From the NCBI GenBank assembly GCA_003284375.1, contig QBVL01000011.1, forward strand, positions 1-42,910: 42,910 nucleotides of DNA. Direction: 5' to 3'. This DNA comes from Prochlorococcus sp. AG-311-J23 (lineage in GTDB: Bacteria > Cyanobacteriota > Cyanobacteriia > PCC-6307 > Cyanobiaceae). Shown here piece by piece: positions 14,324-22,418 of this stretch. Position 1 is the first letter of the stretch; every line of letters begins with the position of its first letter. The notes beneath the pieces are model-generated. The model ran no database searches and was not told the origin of the DNA. It saw only the letters and a list, made by a program, of their open reading frames with translations. Both the position numbers and the translations under genes were made by a program.

Positions 14324-14677
14324 CTACCACATGTCTTTGCTAGACTCTTCATCTTGTTGTTGTTTTAGAAGACCGAGTCTTCTGTCAAATTCAATTTCCT
14401 CTTGACTTTTTTGTTCTACTTTAGGATTTTTATTGCACTTTTCTTTTACTTCAAGAATCTTTTTACTTAAGTCGTCTGAGAAATGCTCTTTTATTTCTTC
14501 CCATGCTTCCTTCTCTTCAGCATTACCTACAGTTCCTTTAATTTGATCAACAATTATCTCCTTAACAAATTTCCTTAGATCACTTTCGGTCATATCGTTA
14601 ACTCTACTTGATATATACATATCTTTAAGTGAGTCTAATTCGTTTTCACTTAGATCCTTATAGTTAAGTTCTTCCAT
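14324..14677 (-). CDS. Acidic helical hypothetical protein (117 aa)
   Basis: The 117-residue, highly charged soluble protein starts MEELNYKDLSENELDSLKDM and ends with a Gln/Glu-rich helix (EIEFDRRLGLLKQQQDEES). It looks all-helical, with coiled-coil potential near the C-terminus. No family is recognised with confidence. The gene upstream (14682-14828) ends 4 bases before its start, so the pair is probably an operon. Confidence 0.65.
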   Translation of the reverse strand: MEELNYKDLSENELDSLKDMYISSRVNDMTESDLRKFVKEIIVDQIKGTVGNAEEKEAWEEIKEHFSDDLSKKILEVKEKCNKNPKVEQKSQEEIEFDRRLGLLKQQQDEESSKDMW

Positions 14678-14681
14678 TTTT

Positions 14682-14828
14682 TTATTTATAGACCCATTTA
14701 GTTTCTAAAACTGTTGAATTGGGATTAAATCCCAACACATTAATTTCGGCCTCCTCTTCATTATTGGCAATAACAGTCTCTTCATGGTGATTACCTAGAT
14801 CATTAATCATGGAAACTTTAAATCTCAT
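14682..14828 (-). CDS. Small beta-rich hypothetical protein (48 aa)
   Basis: The 48 residues read MRFKVSMINDLGNHHEETVI, then ANNEEEAEINVLGFNPNSTV and a WVYK end. This is the layout (strand-helix-strand, 'A-x-N/S-EEA' helix, 'NP-x-(S/C)-x-V') seen in small conserved picocyanobacterial proteins. That recollection is not verified here. It ends 4 bases before the next gene's start on the same strand. Confidence 0.65.
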   Translation of the reverse strand: MRFKVSMINDLGNHHEETVIANNEEEAEINVLGFNPNSTVLETKWVYK

Positions 14829-14915
14829 TTGACTTTAATTTTCTACATTTTATGTCAATTATTTTTAAAAACAATTGATTAGTCTTAAATGTTGAAAGCT
14901 TAACCTTGCATTGAT

Positions 14916-15170
14916 TTATTTATTTTTTTTATTCCATAGAGAATTCATTACAGCTTCAACCGATATCGCTGTAAAGAATAAACTTAAAGATGGAATAAAA
15001 ATAGGAAACCAGAGCTTTTGAAATATCATATAAAAATAAGAATTTCCATTTACACTTAATACAAAACTAATGAATAGAAACAACGATCCTAATATTAAAA
15101 TATAAAGATTATAAATTAATATATTATCTAAGGTTTGTTTCCAATTAGCCTCGTTTTCTTTTCCCATCAT
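14916..15170 (-). CDS. Two-pass membrane hypothetical protein (84 aa)
   Basis: The 84-residue protein has two hydrophobic segments (about 18-41, LIYNLYILILGSLFLFISFV, and about 53-72, WFPIFIPSLSLFFTAISVEA). The N-terminus is polar (MMGKENEANWKQ) and the tail basic (WNKKNK), consistent with both ends in the cytoplasm. No family is recognised. Confidence 0.6.
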   Translation of the reverse strand: MMGKENEANWKQTLDNILIYNLYILILGSLFLFISFVLSVNGNSYFYMIFQKLWFPIFIPSLSLFFTAISVEAVMNSLWNKKNK

Positions 15171-15221
15171 ATTTCAATTAGTAATCATTTTATTAGTATG
15201 TTGTATGCACTTTTTTCAATG

Positions 15222-15350
15222 TTAGGAAGTACCTCTGAACGCATAAAGATCGACTCCAATTGATTTAAGGTAGAAAGCTCCTCCTATGGCAACAATGTTG
15301 AGGCAAAAAACAAAAACCCATAACTTCCATGATTGATTTTCAGAACCCAT
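15222..15350 (-). CDS. Small single-pass membrane protein (42 aa)
   Basis: The 42-residue ORF has a polar start (MGSENQSWK), one helix (LWVFVFCLNIVAIGGAFYL) and a short exposed end (KSIGVDLYAFRGTS). The Gly-rich helix exit and YAFRG motif look ordered rather than random. No family is recognised. It is flanked by minus-strand genes on both sides, though gaps of 51 and 77 bases leave operon membership open. Confidence 0.52.
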   Translation of the reverse strand: MGSENQSWKLWVFVFCLNIVAIGGAFYLKSIGVDLYAFRGTS

Positions 15351-15427
15351 CTCTTTTGATAAAATTATGAATACATCTCATGTTGAGACACTTTATAAAT
15401 TTTAGCTTTATCACCATACTAAAAGTA

Positions 15428-15679
15428 TCAACTCAAAGCATCAAGATCTCTTCTGTAATGTTTTGAGGAACTTATATCAATAATATTTGATTTCCAATCT
15501 GTATCTTCTAGCAAATCGGAATATTTATCACTGTTTGAAGGAAGTTTTTTTTCTAATCTCCAGCCGGCCTCGCTCAAGAAATCTACGTAGTCTTTAGAAA
15601 ATATGTTGCCATAAATTTTTGATGACTTAGTACTTAATCCAATTTCAGCTGATAAGTCCTCTTTTGTTTGTAGTGACAT
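15428..15679 (-). CDS. Hypothetical soluble protein (83 aa)
   Basis: The 83-residue acidic protein includes SKDYVDFLSEAGWRLEKKLP and DLLEDTDWKSN. The LLEDT-(D/E)-W element also ends the 36-residue protein at 5464-5574, suggesting a shared short motif. It has no Cys or membrane segment, and no family is recognised. It lies 95 bases before the end of the K+ channel gene on the same strand. Confidence 0.6.
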   Translation of the reverse strand: MSLQTKEDLSAEIGLSTKSSKIYGNIFSKDYVDFLSEAGWRLEKKLPSNSDKYSDLLEDTDWKSNIIDISSSKHYRRDLDALS

Positions 15680-15774
15680 CTACTATTAATCAATTCATTT
15701 TGTTATAATCATTATTTTTTTAAGGTGTTAAGTTTTTCTTGTAGTGTTAACCCTCGGTTGAGTATTTTCAAACA

Positions 15775-16818
15775 TTAACTAATGGTTTTTACCAAAACTT
15801 CTTTGAGATGAACTCTAATCCTGTTTAATTGTTCTTGACTTCCAAGGAATATCAAAATCATACCAGGAAAAATAGATACCTTATTTTTTGGATTACCGAT
15901 TAATTGACCCGCTACTTTAGTTGCCAGCAGTAATGCATCACCACGTTTTGAGAAGTCAATAACTTTTTCGTTTTGATTTTTAAAAATATCAATTTTATCA
16001 ATATCATCACTGAGCTTGAATTCTTCTATTTCGCAATCTGAACCTGCAAGTAAATCAATAAAGTCTACAGCTATAGGTCTTAATGCAGAGGCGGCCATGG
16101 TTCTTCCTGCTGCAACATATGGACTAACTACCGCATCAGCTCCTGCTAGTTTCAATTTACTAGCAGCCTCCTCGTTCGCTGCCCTGGCGATCAATCTGCA
16201 AGCATTATTTAGCGCCTTTGCACTGAGAACAACATATAAATTTGCTGCGTCATTTGGAAGGGTAACCACTAAACTTCTACAATTTTTTACTCCTGCCAGT
16301 AACAATGTTTCGTCCATTGTTGCATCTGCTAATAGGACGTTGAATCCCTTTTCCTCCGCTTCGGCTTTTCTTGTAGAGTCGTTTTCAATTATTAGTGTAG
16401 ATATTTTTTCAGAATTTAGTTGGTCAGCAATTTCTCTACCTGTACGACCATACCCACATATAATTACATGATTTTTCATTCTTCTAATTAATCTCCTTAA
16501 TCGGAGCTCCTCTAATTTTATGAAATATCCTAGTTCAGATAATTGTATAAATCTTTGAAGAGTTAATTGAACTACAAATAATCCCCCTCCGATAATTAAA
16601 AAAGTTATTATTCGACCTGCTGAACTCAAAACTTCAACTTCACCAAAACCAATTGTTGTAATGGTTATCAGTACCATCCATAAACAATCTCCCCAATCCC
16701 AACCTTCTGTAAAACGATAACCTAAGGCACCGAATAAAAATAAGAATATGAGTAATAATATTGGAGCTGTCCAAACTTTTAAATAGCTTTTAATTTTATT
16801 TGTTTTTATCTGATTCAA
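15775..16818 (-). CDS. Two-TM potassium channel with RCK (TrkA-N/TrkA-C) domains
   Basis: The 347-residue protein begins with two hydrophobic helices (about 15-34 and 66-88) around a pore loop, WMVLITITTIGFGEV. Residues TTIGFGE (54-60) are a K+ selectivity filter variant of TVGYG. Next comes an RCK/TrkA-N Rossmann domain with CGYGRTGREI (121-130) and a typical acidic end of strand 2 (IIENDS), then a TrkA-C-like C-terminus. This is the MthK/Kch-like gated K+ channel layout in the plasma membrane. TIGFG instead of TVGYG occurs in some prokaryotic channels. It is divergent from 16979, with 160 bases of shared upstream DNA. Confidence 0.9.
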   Translation of the reverse strand: MNQIKTNKIKSYLKVWTAPILLLIFLFLFGALGYRFTEGWDWGDCLWMVLITITTIGFGEVEVLSSAGRIITFLIIGGGLFVVQLTLQRFIQLSELGYFIKLEELRLRRLIRRMKNHVIICGYGRTGREIADQLNSEKISTLIIENDSTRKAEAEEKGFNVLLADATMDETLLLAGVKNCRSLVVTLPNDAANLYVVLSAKALNNACRLIARAANEEAASKLKLAGADAVVSPYVAAGRTMAASALRPIAVDFIDLLAGSDCEIEEFKLSDDIDKIDIFKNQNEKVIDFSKRGDALLLATKVAGQLIGNPKNKVSIFPGMILIFLGSQEQLNRIRVHLKEVLVKTIS

Positions 16819-16978
16819 TTTAATTCTTTTTTCTTAATTTTTATAGAATGGTATTGATTAAATTATACATTTATTCGTTTTTATTTCTATAGGTATAAAT
16901 CTATCCAATTATATAATCTTACGTTTTCAATCATTATTCATAGTATGATTGAAAAAAATTTGTTAGTAATTACTCTAT

Positions 16979-17200
16979 ATGCAATCTCTTACAGCTGAGG
17001 ATAAAAGGGAATTATGTAAGGAAGCTTTTCAAGACATATCTTCAATTCTTGCAGGTTTACGTGATCAGGGTTTATCTGATTTGGAAATCTTTGAGTTTGG
17101 TAAGTCACTTATAGATCATTTTGATCCAATTAAAATGGAAAATCTAAAAAAAGAATCAGATTACCAAGATGCCTTGTTCAGAGAAGCTAATGATCTTTAG
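16979..17200 (+). CDS. Hypothetical helical protein (73 aa)
   Basis: The 73-residue soluble, mostly helical protein contains ILAGLRDQGLSDLEIFEFGK and DPIKMENLKKESDYQDALF. No named family is recognised. It is transcribed divergently from the K+ channel gene. The 160-base gap between them is strongly AT-rich and should hold both promoters. Confidence 0.6.
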   Translation: MQSLTAEDKRELCKEAFQDISSILAGLRDQGLSDLEIFEFGKSLIDHFDPIKMENLKKESDYQDALFREANDL

Positions 17201-17318
17201 ATTTATTCTTATTATTTCATTCTTTTAGTATTTTTATATACTTATTTAAGATAATATTCTTAATTTTGTTGAAGAAAATTAAACTTCATACTTTTGCCAT
17301 GAGAAATTATGATTGTCA

Positions 17319-17522
17319 TTATAGTTTCTCGTCAGTATTTTGCTTGGCGTTTGTTCTTTGAATATAGTCAATTATTTCTTTGCTCTGCTCAACTGTTAAT
17401 GATGAGAGAGGTGATGAAGCGGGTATTTTTAAGAGAGTGCATGTTGCAATTATTTCAGGAGAATCAACGTTTAGGGCTTTTGCAAGTTCCTTTACTCTCA
17501 ATCTAGCTACATTAAAAATCAT
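17319..17522 (-). CDS. Stand-alone IF2 N-terminal-domain-like protein (67 aa)
   Basis: Residues 8-48 match the IF2_N domain of translation initiation factor IF-2: LRVKELAKALNVDSPEIIAT, then CTLLKIPASSPLSSLTVEQS and KEIIDYI. In IF-2 this mini-domain of about 50 residues sits at the N-terminus and contacts the ribosome or RNA. Here it is the entire protein, with no G domain. It is transcribed against two overlapping plus-strand frames that have no protein-like character. It could modulate translation initiation or bind RNA (inference). Confidence 0.75.
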   Translation of the reverse strand: MIFNVARLRVKELAKALNVDSPEIIATCTLLKIPASSPLSSLTVEQSKEIIDYIQRTNAKQNTDEKL

Positions 17523-17854
17523 TTTTCATGAAGATCTTATAAAGATCTATTTATTTATCTTTTATATTAATGCTAGGTGTAGATGAAATAGTTTCTAAAC
17601 TTATAAAATGATAAATGATAGTGATTTGAAGTTGTCGCTTCACTAGGTTGTTTCTTATACTCTACATCGAATGGATTATTTATCAGATGCCAAAATATGA
17701 AGATGTATTTTTAAGAATATAAGGATTGTTGAGAACTTCTATTGATTATTGGGTTTTTGCGTTGCCTAAAGATTGGGGTAAGTCTGATGTGTAATTTTTA
17801 TTAGATTAATTTATTTTTAAGTTTATATATAGAATTGTATATATTTAAAGATGA
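17523..17854. other. AT-rich intergenic region (332 bases)
   Basis: No convincing gene. A TTG-started 21-residue plus-strand frame at 17729-17794 encodes TSIDYWVFALPKDWGKSDV, which is oddly protein-like but too short to call. No strong hairpin is seen. The region contains the upstream side of the IF2_N-like gene and the 3' side of 17855-18091. Confidence 0.45.
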
Positions 17855-18091
17855 TTAATTAAAGTTTTTTTGTGCACACTCGTAACCAGATTCTCTAACA
17901 TCTTTATTGTCATCAATAATTGATTTGAGAGCACAATCGCAATAACTGCTTATTGCGATTTTTGATATGGACTTAGTTGCAGGATTACTTAAAGCAGATG
18001 AAACGCAGTCTTGCATTTGACTTTCAGGATATGAAAACGCTGTCCCAGAGTATGTAAGAACTATAATAGATATGATTAAAATTGCCTTCAT
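17855..18091 (-). CDS. Small exported cysteine-containing protein (78 aa)
   Basis: From the ATG at 18091 the protein starts MKAILIISIIVLTYSGTAFS, a good Sec signal peptide with a likely cleavage after TAFS or FSY. The mature part of about 55 residues has four cysteines (MQDCVSS, YCDCAL, YECAQ), probably two disulfides, and is helical. An upstream ATG at 18121 would add ten residues before the signal and is less likely. No family is recognised. The location is probably periplasmic. Confidence 0.65.
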   Translation of the reverse strand: MKAILIISIIVLTYSGTAFSYPESQMQDCVSSALSNPATKSISKIAISSYCDCALKSIIDDNKDVRESGYECAQKNFN

Positions 18092-18247
18092 TTTATTTAT
18101 ATTAATTGGTAAACTATACATTTTAATTTGTTTATTGATTGTTTTTGATTTAAGTATTTATAATTTGTTGTTATTTTATTAAAATTTAATTTAAAATGTC
18201 TTTTATAATCTAATGTAATAGTTATATTAATATTTTTAAATTCTTAA

Positions 18248-18463
18248 ATGTCATTGGATCACTTAAGAAAATTCTTAAAAAAAATGCAGAATGACGACTC
18301 TTTAAAAGATGAAGTTCTTTCTTCCTCAACAGCAGATGACGTTGCACTTATTGCTTTGAGGATGGGGTATGAATTCTCAGGTGATGAATTACTTCGATTT
18401 TCAGGAAAGAAAGTTGGAAGAGTTACAGTACAAAAGAATGATGTTCCAGGAGAATATAATTAA
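18248..18463 (+). CDS. Nif11-like leader-domain protein (71 aa)
   Basis: The N-terminal 50 residues follow the Nif11 domain: MSLDHLRKFLKKMQNDDSLK, DEVLSSSTADDVALIALRMG and a YEFSGDELLRFSG end. Prochlorosin-type lanthipeptide precursors use such leaders. Here the C-terminal part (GKKVGRVTVQKNDVPGEYN) has no Cys, no Gly-Gly cleavage site and no Ser/Thr-rich core, so a lanthipeptide is unlikely. No LanM-type synthetase is in the window. It is best called a stand-alone Nif11-like protein of unknown role. Confidence 0.75.
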   Translation: MSLDHLRKFLKKMQNDDSLKDEVLSSSTADDVALIALRMGYEFSGDELLRFSGKKVGRVTVQKNDVPGEYN

Positions 18464-18467
18464 AAGT

Positions 18468-18614
18468 CTATTTTCTTCTTCTCAACTCATTAACTATTCC
18501 ATCCCACTTTTTACCGGCCTTGAGATAAGAATTTCTCTTTCGTCTATAGTTTAAATAATTTAAAACAATCATAGTTAATATCAATACAAAAACTATTACA
18601 AAAATGAATTTCAC
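18468..18614 (-). CDS. Small single-pass membrane protein (48 aa, GTG start)
   Basis: The 48 residues start MKFIFVIVFVLILTMIVLNY, a strong N-terminal helix. A very basic tail follows (RRKRNSYLKAGKKWDGIVNE...RRRK). The start is GTG at 18614; an ATG 14 codons in would destroy the helix. The tail is compatible with a cytoplasmic C-terminus. It lies tail-to-tail with the Nif11-like gene, 4 bases apart. No family is recognised. Confidence 0.45.
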   Translation of the reverse strand: MKFIFVIVFVLILTMIVLNYLNYRRKRNSYLKAGKKWDGIVNELRRRK

Positions 18615-18786
18615 TTTATTTTAATATTCATACTTTTTTATTATATAGATATTTATATAATATGTCTTCTACAAATCGAATACAAATGACATTGCTTATG
18701 CATTAAGTGATGATGCTCATTTTTATAGTTATATTCCCATTTTATTTCATTTTCAAGTAAGATCAATTGTAACTCTTACTAAATTT

Positions 18787-19122
18787 ATGGATATTACATT
18801 AATAGCTATAGCTATTTTTATCTTGGTTGCAATAGTATTTCTTGCACTATATTTGTTTAAAAGTATTAATAAAAAATCTTTTACAGCAGAAGATGGCTCT
18901 GTTTTTGATAGCGAATCTGAACTGGATATTTATCAGAAGCTATTTGACAAGACAAAACCTTTATTTAGCAGTGATATTGAGAAAGGCTCTGCATCACAAC
19001 CAATTCTAGGATTTGACAAATCATTCATATCTAATCTTAAAACTGAAGGTTTTCCTGACTTGAAAACAGTCGTCAAATATCGTAAGCAAATTAAATTATT
19101 ATCAGATTTGATTAATACTTAG
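18787..19122 (+). CDS. Membrane-anchored hypothetical protein (111 aa)
   Basis: An N-terminal hydrophobic helix (about 3-25, TLIAIAIFILVAIVFLALYL) anchors a charged cytoplasmic or exposed domain of about 85 residues. That domain contains SVFDSESELDIYQKLFDKTK and a C-terminal helix, LKTVVKYRKQIKLLSDLINT. No family is recognised. It is followed 58 bases later by another plus-strand gene. Confidence 0.62.
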   Translation: MDITLIAIAIFILVAIVFLALYLFKSINKKSFTAEDGSVFDSESELDIYQKLFDKTKPLFSSDIEKGSASQPILGFDKSFISNLKTEGFPDLKTVVKYRKQIKLLSDLINT

Positions 19123-19180
19123 TTTAACTTTGATTTTTTAACGTATCGTTGTACTAATATCAAATTATTTTTTAGTTCCA

Positions 19181-19363
19181 ATGAGTAAAGCAGAATATAC
19201 AGAAGATCAATTATCTGAAATGATAGAAGATGCCTTTGTAAATATCAAGGAAGCTTGTATGAGACTTCAAGAAAGAAGTAAATGTGGGAACGAAGTGGTC
19301 ATTAAAATGTTAAAGGATATCTCACAGTTCTATATTATTCAAGACGAGAAAATTAAATCATAG
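19181..19363 (+). CDS. Small helical hypothetical protein (60 aa)
   Basis: The 60-residue soluble protein is almost wholly helical (YTEDQLSEMIEDAFVNIKEA, then CMRLQERSKCGNEVV and LKDISQFYII). It has two cysteines. Its layout vaguely recalls the CPNE-type proteins (a helix, then Cys-Gly-Asn-Glu, then a helix), but the similarity is weak. It converges with the MBL-like gene, 15 bases apart. Confidence 0.55.
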   Translation: MSKAEYTEDQLSEMIEDAFVNIKEACMRLQERSKCGNEVVIKMLKDISQFYIIQDEKIKS

Positions 19364-19378
19364 CAGACTTATCCTTGT

Positions 19379-20119
19379 TTAGCTTTTCTCAAATTTGTAT
19401 TCTTTTAATGGTTCAGGATTTATTAAACTAGTATTAGTATCTTTAAATAAACTAGTATCATCAACTGATCCATCAACTTTGATTATATTATTTATAATTC
19501 CCGTAAAAGTAATATCTCCACCTGTTGTGCTTGCTAAAACTGTTTTTGGATTAAATAACTTTAATAATTGAGGTAGTACAGTTTTACCTTTGATAAATTT
19601 ACCCGCCAGTGGTAATGAAAAATCTATAACTGGTGTTATCAATACATCTATATTTCTTGGTTCAATTCTTTTATCGAGAAAACCATGTGGCTCGATATAA
19701 ATTGAATCTATACCTGATTCAATAATGTATCCATTTTCAATATTAGGTACGGGGGCACCTGAAGAAGCTTGTATATTTAGATTATTCTTTTTAAAGGTCT
19801 CACCAGGCTCTAGTGTTTTTATTTGGGTAAAACCAATTTCACTTACAACATTACTAGCTGCTTTGGAAGCAATTACTGGAATACTTTTATTTATTTTCTC
19901 TAGTGTTGGAGGATGAGCATGATCCGGTTGGCCTTGAGTTAGTAATAAAAAATCAATGTCTTTGGGAACCTCAATTTCTTTACCAAGTTCCCCCTTTATT
20001 AGCCAATCTCCAGGAGGGAAAGTCAAATCGCCACTTAACCAGGGGTCAATCAAAATTCTTGTTTTATCAAATTCAATAAGCCAACCATTCGCTCCGTAGT
20101 AAGTAGCTATTATAGTCAT
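19379..20119 (-). CDS. Metallo-beta-lactamase-fold protein with altered metal motif
   Basis: The 246-residue protein has the MBL-fold start (YYGANGWLIEFDKTRILIDP). The signature region is TQGQPDHAH (61-69). Compared with the canonical T-H-x-H-x-D-H, both first His residues are Gln, while Asp66 and His67 remain. Later pieces IYIEPHGFLD and DVLITPVIDF correspond to the usual strands. It has no signal peptide. The reduced metal site means it may bind one metal or none. Plant and cyanobacterial relatives of this subtype probably exist, but I could not check. Function unknown. Confidence 0.78.
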   Translation of the reverse strand: MTIIATYYGANGWLIEFDKTRILIDPWLSGDLTFPPGDWLIKGELGKEIEVPKDIDFLLLTQGQPDHAHPPTLEKINKSIPVIASKAASNVVSEIGFTQIKTLEPGETFKKNNLNIQASSGAPVPNIENGYIIESGIDSIYIEPHGFLDKRIEPRNIDVLITPVIDFSLPLAGKFIKGKTVLPQLLKLFNPKTVLASTTGGDITFTGIINNIIKVDGSVDDTSLFKDTNTSLINPEPLKEYKFEKS

Positions 20120-20198
20120 AGATTTTTTTCTTTAAATATAACTGTCGTAATTTAATATGGTGGATTATTTAAATGATTTTCTTTGTTTTATGATGTAT

Positions 20199-20324
20199 TT
20201 ATAACAGTGATACTATTAAAAATATAGTCAAAATCAATATTATTAGAAGTACAAATTTCTTTAAATATTTTTGAAATTCATATAACCAGTCATTTTCCAT
20301 AATATCAGTATAATTTATTTTCAT
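20199..20324 (-). CDS. Tiny tail-anchored membrane protein (41 aa)
   Basis: The 41 residues start polar (MKINYTDIMENDWLYEFQKY) and end in one hydrophobic helix (FVLLIILILTIFLIVSLL) at the extreme C-terminus, a tail-anchor layout. No family is recognised. It lies in the 300-base gap between the divergent MBL-like and SDR genes. Confidence 0.45.
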   Translation of the reverse strand: MKINYTDIMENDWLYEFQKYLKKFVLLIILILTIFLIVSLL

Positions 20325-20421
20325 TATATACTTTTAATTATTATACTAGATAAATGTAGTTTGTTTATACCTCTCGTTTATAAAAATATTTCTCTAGTAT
20401 TCAATTTAATCTCTTAATATC

Positions 20422-21141
20422 ATGACAATCCGAGATTGGGAAGGAATTGCTCTAATTATTGGCGTTGGAGATATTGGTAAATGTATGTCTGATTATTTGA
20501 AGACTGTATCTCCAAAGATGGATGTTATTTTATGTGGTAGAAATCTTAAAAGTCAAAATGGGATATATTTAGACTTAGAGGATGATCATTCATTTAAAAC
20601 TTTTGAAGACAAAATTTCACTACTTAAGAAGCCGCTTCGTCTAGTCATAAATACAAGTGGTTTTCTTCACTCAAGTCATTTAAAACCTGAGAAGAGACTT
20701 GCACATGTGAATCGTCCAAATATTATCAAGAATTTTTCTATTAATTCTATTGCCCCCATTTTGATTGCTAAAAGTATAGAAAAATTTATTAGACCAGAAC
20801 TCCCATTCTCCTTTGCAAGTTTGAGTGCTCGGGTAGGTAGTATTGGTGATAATAGACTTGGCGGTTGGTATTCATATAGGGCTTCTAAAGCTGCTCAGAA
20901 CCAATTTTTAAAAACACTCAGTATTGAGTGGCGTCGTAAATTTCCTTTATCAATTGTATCTATATTGCATCCAGGTACTTGTGATACAAAATTATCAAAA
21001 CCTTTTCAATCTGCCGTTCCTAAAGATAAACTTTTCACTCCTTATCAATCAACTGAATATTTGATTAATATTATTTCTGCGCAAAAAACATCAGATTCTG
21101 GTAATTTTTTAGCCTGGGATACGAGTGTTATTCCATGGTAA
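20422..21141 (+). CDS. Short-chain dehydrogenase/reductase (SDR)
   Basis: The 239-residue protein has the Rossmann start LIIGVGDIGKCM (11-22, GxGxxG), NTSG (77-80) in place of the usual NAG, and the active-site pair Y152-x3-K156 (YSYRASK), with Ser133/135 as the likely catalytic Ser. The C-terminal HPGTCDTKLS matches C-factor/sniffer-type SDRs. It should be a cytoplasmic NAD(P)H-dependent oxidoreductase; the substrate cannot be told from sequence. A plus-strand S51 peptidase gene follows after about 100 bases. Confidence 0.85.
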   Translation: MTIRDWEGIALIIGVGDIGKCMSDYLKTVSPKMDVILCGRNLKSQNGIYLDLEDDHSFKTFEDKISLLKKPLRLVINTSGFLHSSHLKPEKRLAHVNRPNIIKNFSINSIAPILIAKSIEKFIRPELPFSFASLSARVGSIGDNRLGGWYSYRASKAAQNQFLKTLSIEWRRKFPLSIVSILHPGTCDTKLSKPFQSAVPKDKLFTPYQSTEYLINIISAQKTSDSGNFLAWDTSVIPW

Positions 21142-21238
21142 TTCTTAGATTTTATTAATTTAAAATTCTGTATTTTAATATTTAGAAACTTTTTTGTTTT
21201 ATCTATTTTCTCGTTGTACTATATAAAAAGTAATATTT

Positions 21239-21937
21239 TTGCTTTTGAAAAAACATATTATCGCAATAGGTGGTGGTGGTTTTGGGAGGAATAATTCATC
21301 TCAGTTAATTGAAGAATATTTACTTAATACTTCAGATAAAAAAACTCCAAAGATTTGCTTCTTACCAACAGCAACTGGTGATAATGATAGTTATATAGTT
21401 CGTTTTTATTCGATTTTTACTCATCTAAAGTGTATACCTAGTCACATTGAATTTTTCAAAAGAACTACCGATATAAAAAATCATATTATGGAACAAGATA
21501 TTGTATTTGTTGGCGGTGGCAATACAAAAAGCATGCTTGCGATTTGGAATGATTGGGGGATGAGTGAATTACTTAATGATGCGTACAATAATGGAGTGAT
21601 CATGAGCGGTGTAAGTGCAGGAGCAATTTGTTGGTTTACAAGTGGTATTACTGACTCATGGGATAATGAATTAAGAATCTTACCTTGTTTAAACTTTATT
21701 AATGGGACTTGTTGCCCTCATTATGACGAGGAACCTGCACGTATTCCTTATGTAAAAAAAATACTACTTGAAGAAAAAGTAACTAATTGCATATCTATTG
21801 AAGGCGGATCAGCTATGCACTTTATTGACGGCAAACCATTTAAAAATGTTAGTTTCAAAAATAACAAAAATACATATAACGTATTTCTGGATAACAAGGA
21901 TATTGTTGAGATTCCCTATGGTAAAATACAATTATAA
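21239..21937 (+). CDS. Peptidase S51 family protein (dipeptidase E-like)
   Basis: The 232-residue protein starts IIAIGGGGFGRNN and has FVGGGNTKSML (90-100) and the nucleophile elbow SGVSAGAICW (123-132) with Ser126. It also has the downstream CCPHYDEE-PARI motif with a candidate catalytic His. This is the aspartyl dipeptidase (PepE)/cyanophycinase superfamily. The length suits the PepE-like side, and there is no cyanophycin synthetase in the window. The start is TTG at 21239 (a second TTG two codons later is possible). It is cytoplasmic. Confidence 0.85.
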   Translation: MLLKKHIIAIGGGGFGRNNSSQLIEEYLLNTSDKKTPKICFLPTATGDNDSYIVRFYSIFTHLKCIPSHIEFFKRTTDIKNHIMEQDIVFVGGGNTKSMLAIWNDWGMSELLNDAYNNGVIMSGVSAGAICWFTSGITDSWDNELRILPCLNFINGTCCPHYDEEPARIPYVKKILLEEKVTNCISIEGGSAMHFIDGKPFKNVSFKNNKNTYNVFLDNKDIVEIPYGKIQL

Positions 21938-22018
21938 ATAAATTCTTTCATTTACTTTTTTTCTTTTTATGAAATCGTTTAATATTAGAACTAATATACT
22001 TATTTAGTTCTGCCTAGA

Positions 22019-22225
22019 ATGTATTTCTTCTTATTATCATTTTCAGAAATGGGCCTTAGTTTGCCCCTTGTAATTATATTAGTTTTGTTTGGTGGTTTCT
22101 TTCTTATAAGCTTTTTTATAACTAGTCCTAATATGGATACGAAAGGATTATTAAGAGTGCTATATTCAAAACCCGTTCGAAAGGATAATGGATCGGTAGA
22201 GTATCCAGAAAGTAGGAATAGCTAA
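22019..22225 (+). CDS. Small single-pass membrane protein (68 aa)
   Basis: The 68-residue protein has one helix (about 14-36, SLPLVIILVLFGGFFLISFF) and a polar tail (SPNMDTKGLLRVLYSKPVRK). An internal ATG at 22049 (MGLSLP) directly before the helix is an equally good start, giving 58 residues. No family is recognised. It precedes the desaturase gene by 190 bases. Confidence 0.5.
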   Translation: MYFFLLSFSEMGLSLPLVIILVLFGGFFLISFFITSPNMDTKGLLRVLYSKPVRKDNGSVEYPESRNS

Positions 22226-22418
22226 ATTTTGTTCGTATTAGTATTTTTTATGAATTAATAGTTTCTTTTATCTTTAGATATTAAAGCGACTGATATGGAT
22301 TTTAATTTGATATTGTGCTGCATTCAAGAACAATTTTCATGAAAATTAGAAATTCCTATAGTCTCATAGCAATCTTTAAGATTAACGTCTAATGTGAAGC
22401 TTAATCATGTTATAAAAA

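Noticed and set aside
16016-16471. 151-residue plus-strand ORF
   Set aside because: It is antisense within the K+ channel gene; its Ala/Ser-rich composition reflects codon mirroring.
17309-17586. Two plus-strand ORFs overlapping 17319-17522
   Set aside because: The minus strand matches IF2_N; the plus frames are shadows.
18248-18463. Lanthipeptide (prochlorosin) precursor
   Set aside because: There is a Nif11 domain but no Cys, Gly-Gly site or Ser/Thr-rich core, and no synthetase in the window.
18369-18554. Plus-strand 61-residue ORF
   Set aside because: It overlaps the Nif11-like gene in another frame and has no protein character.
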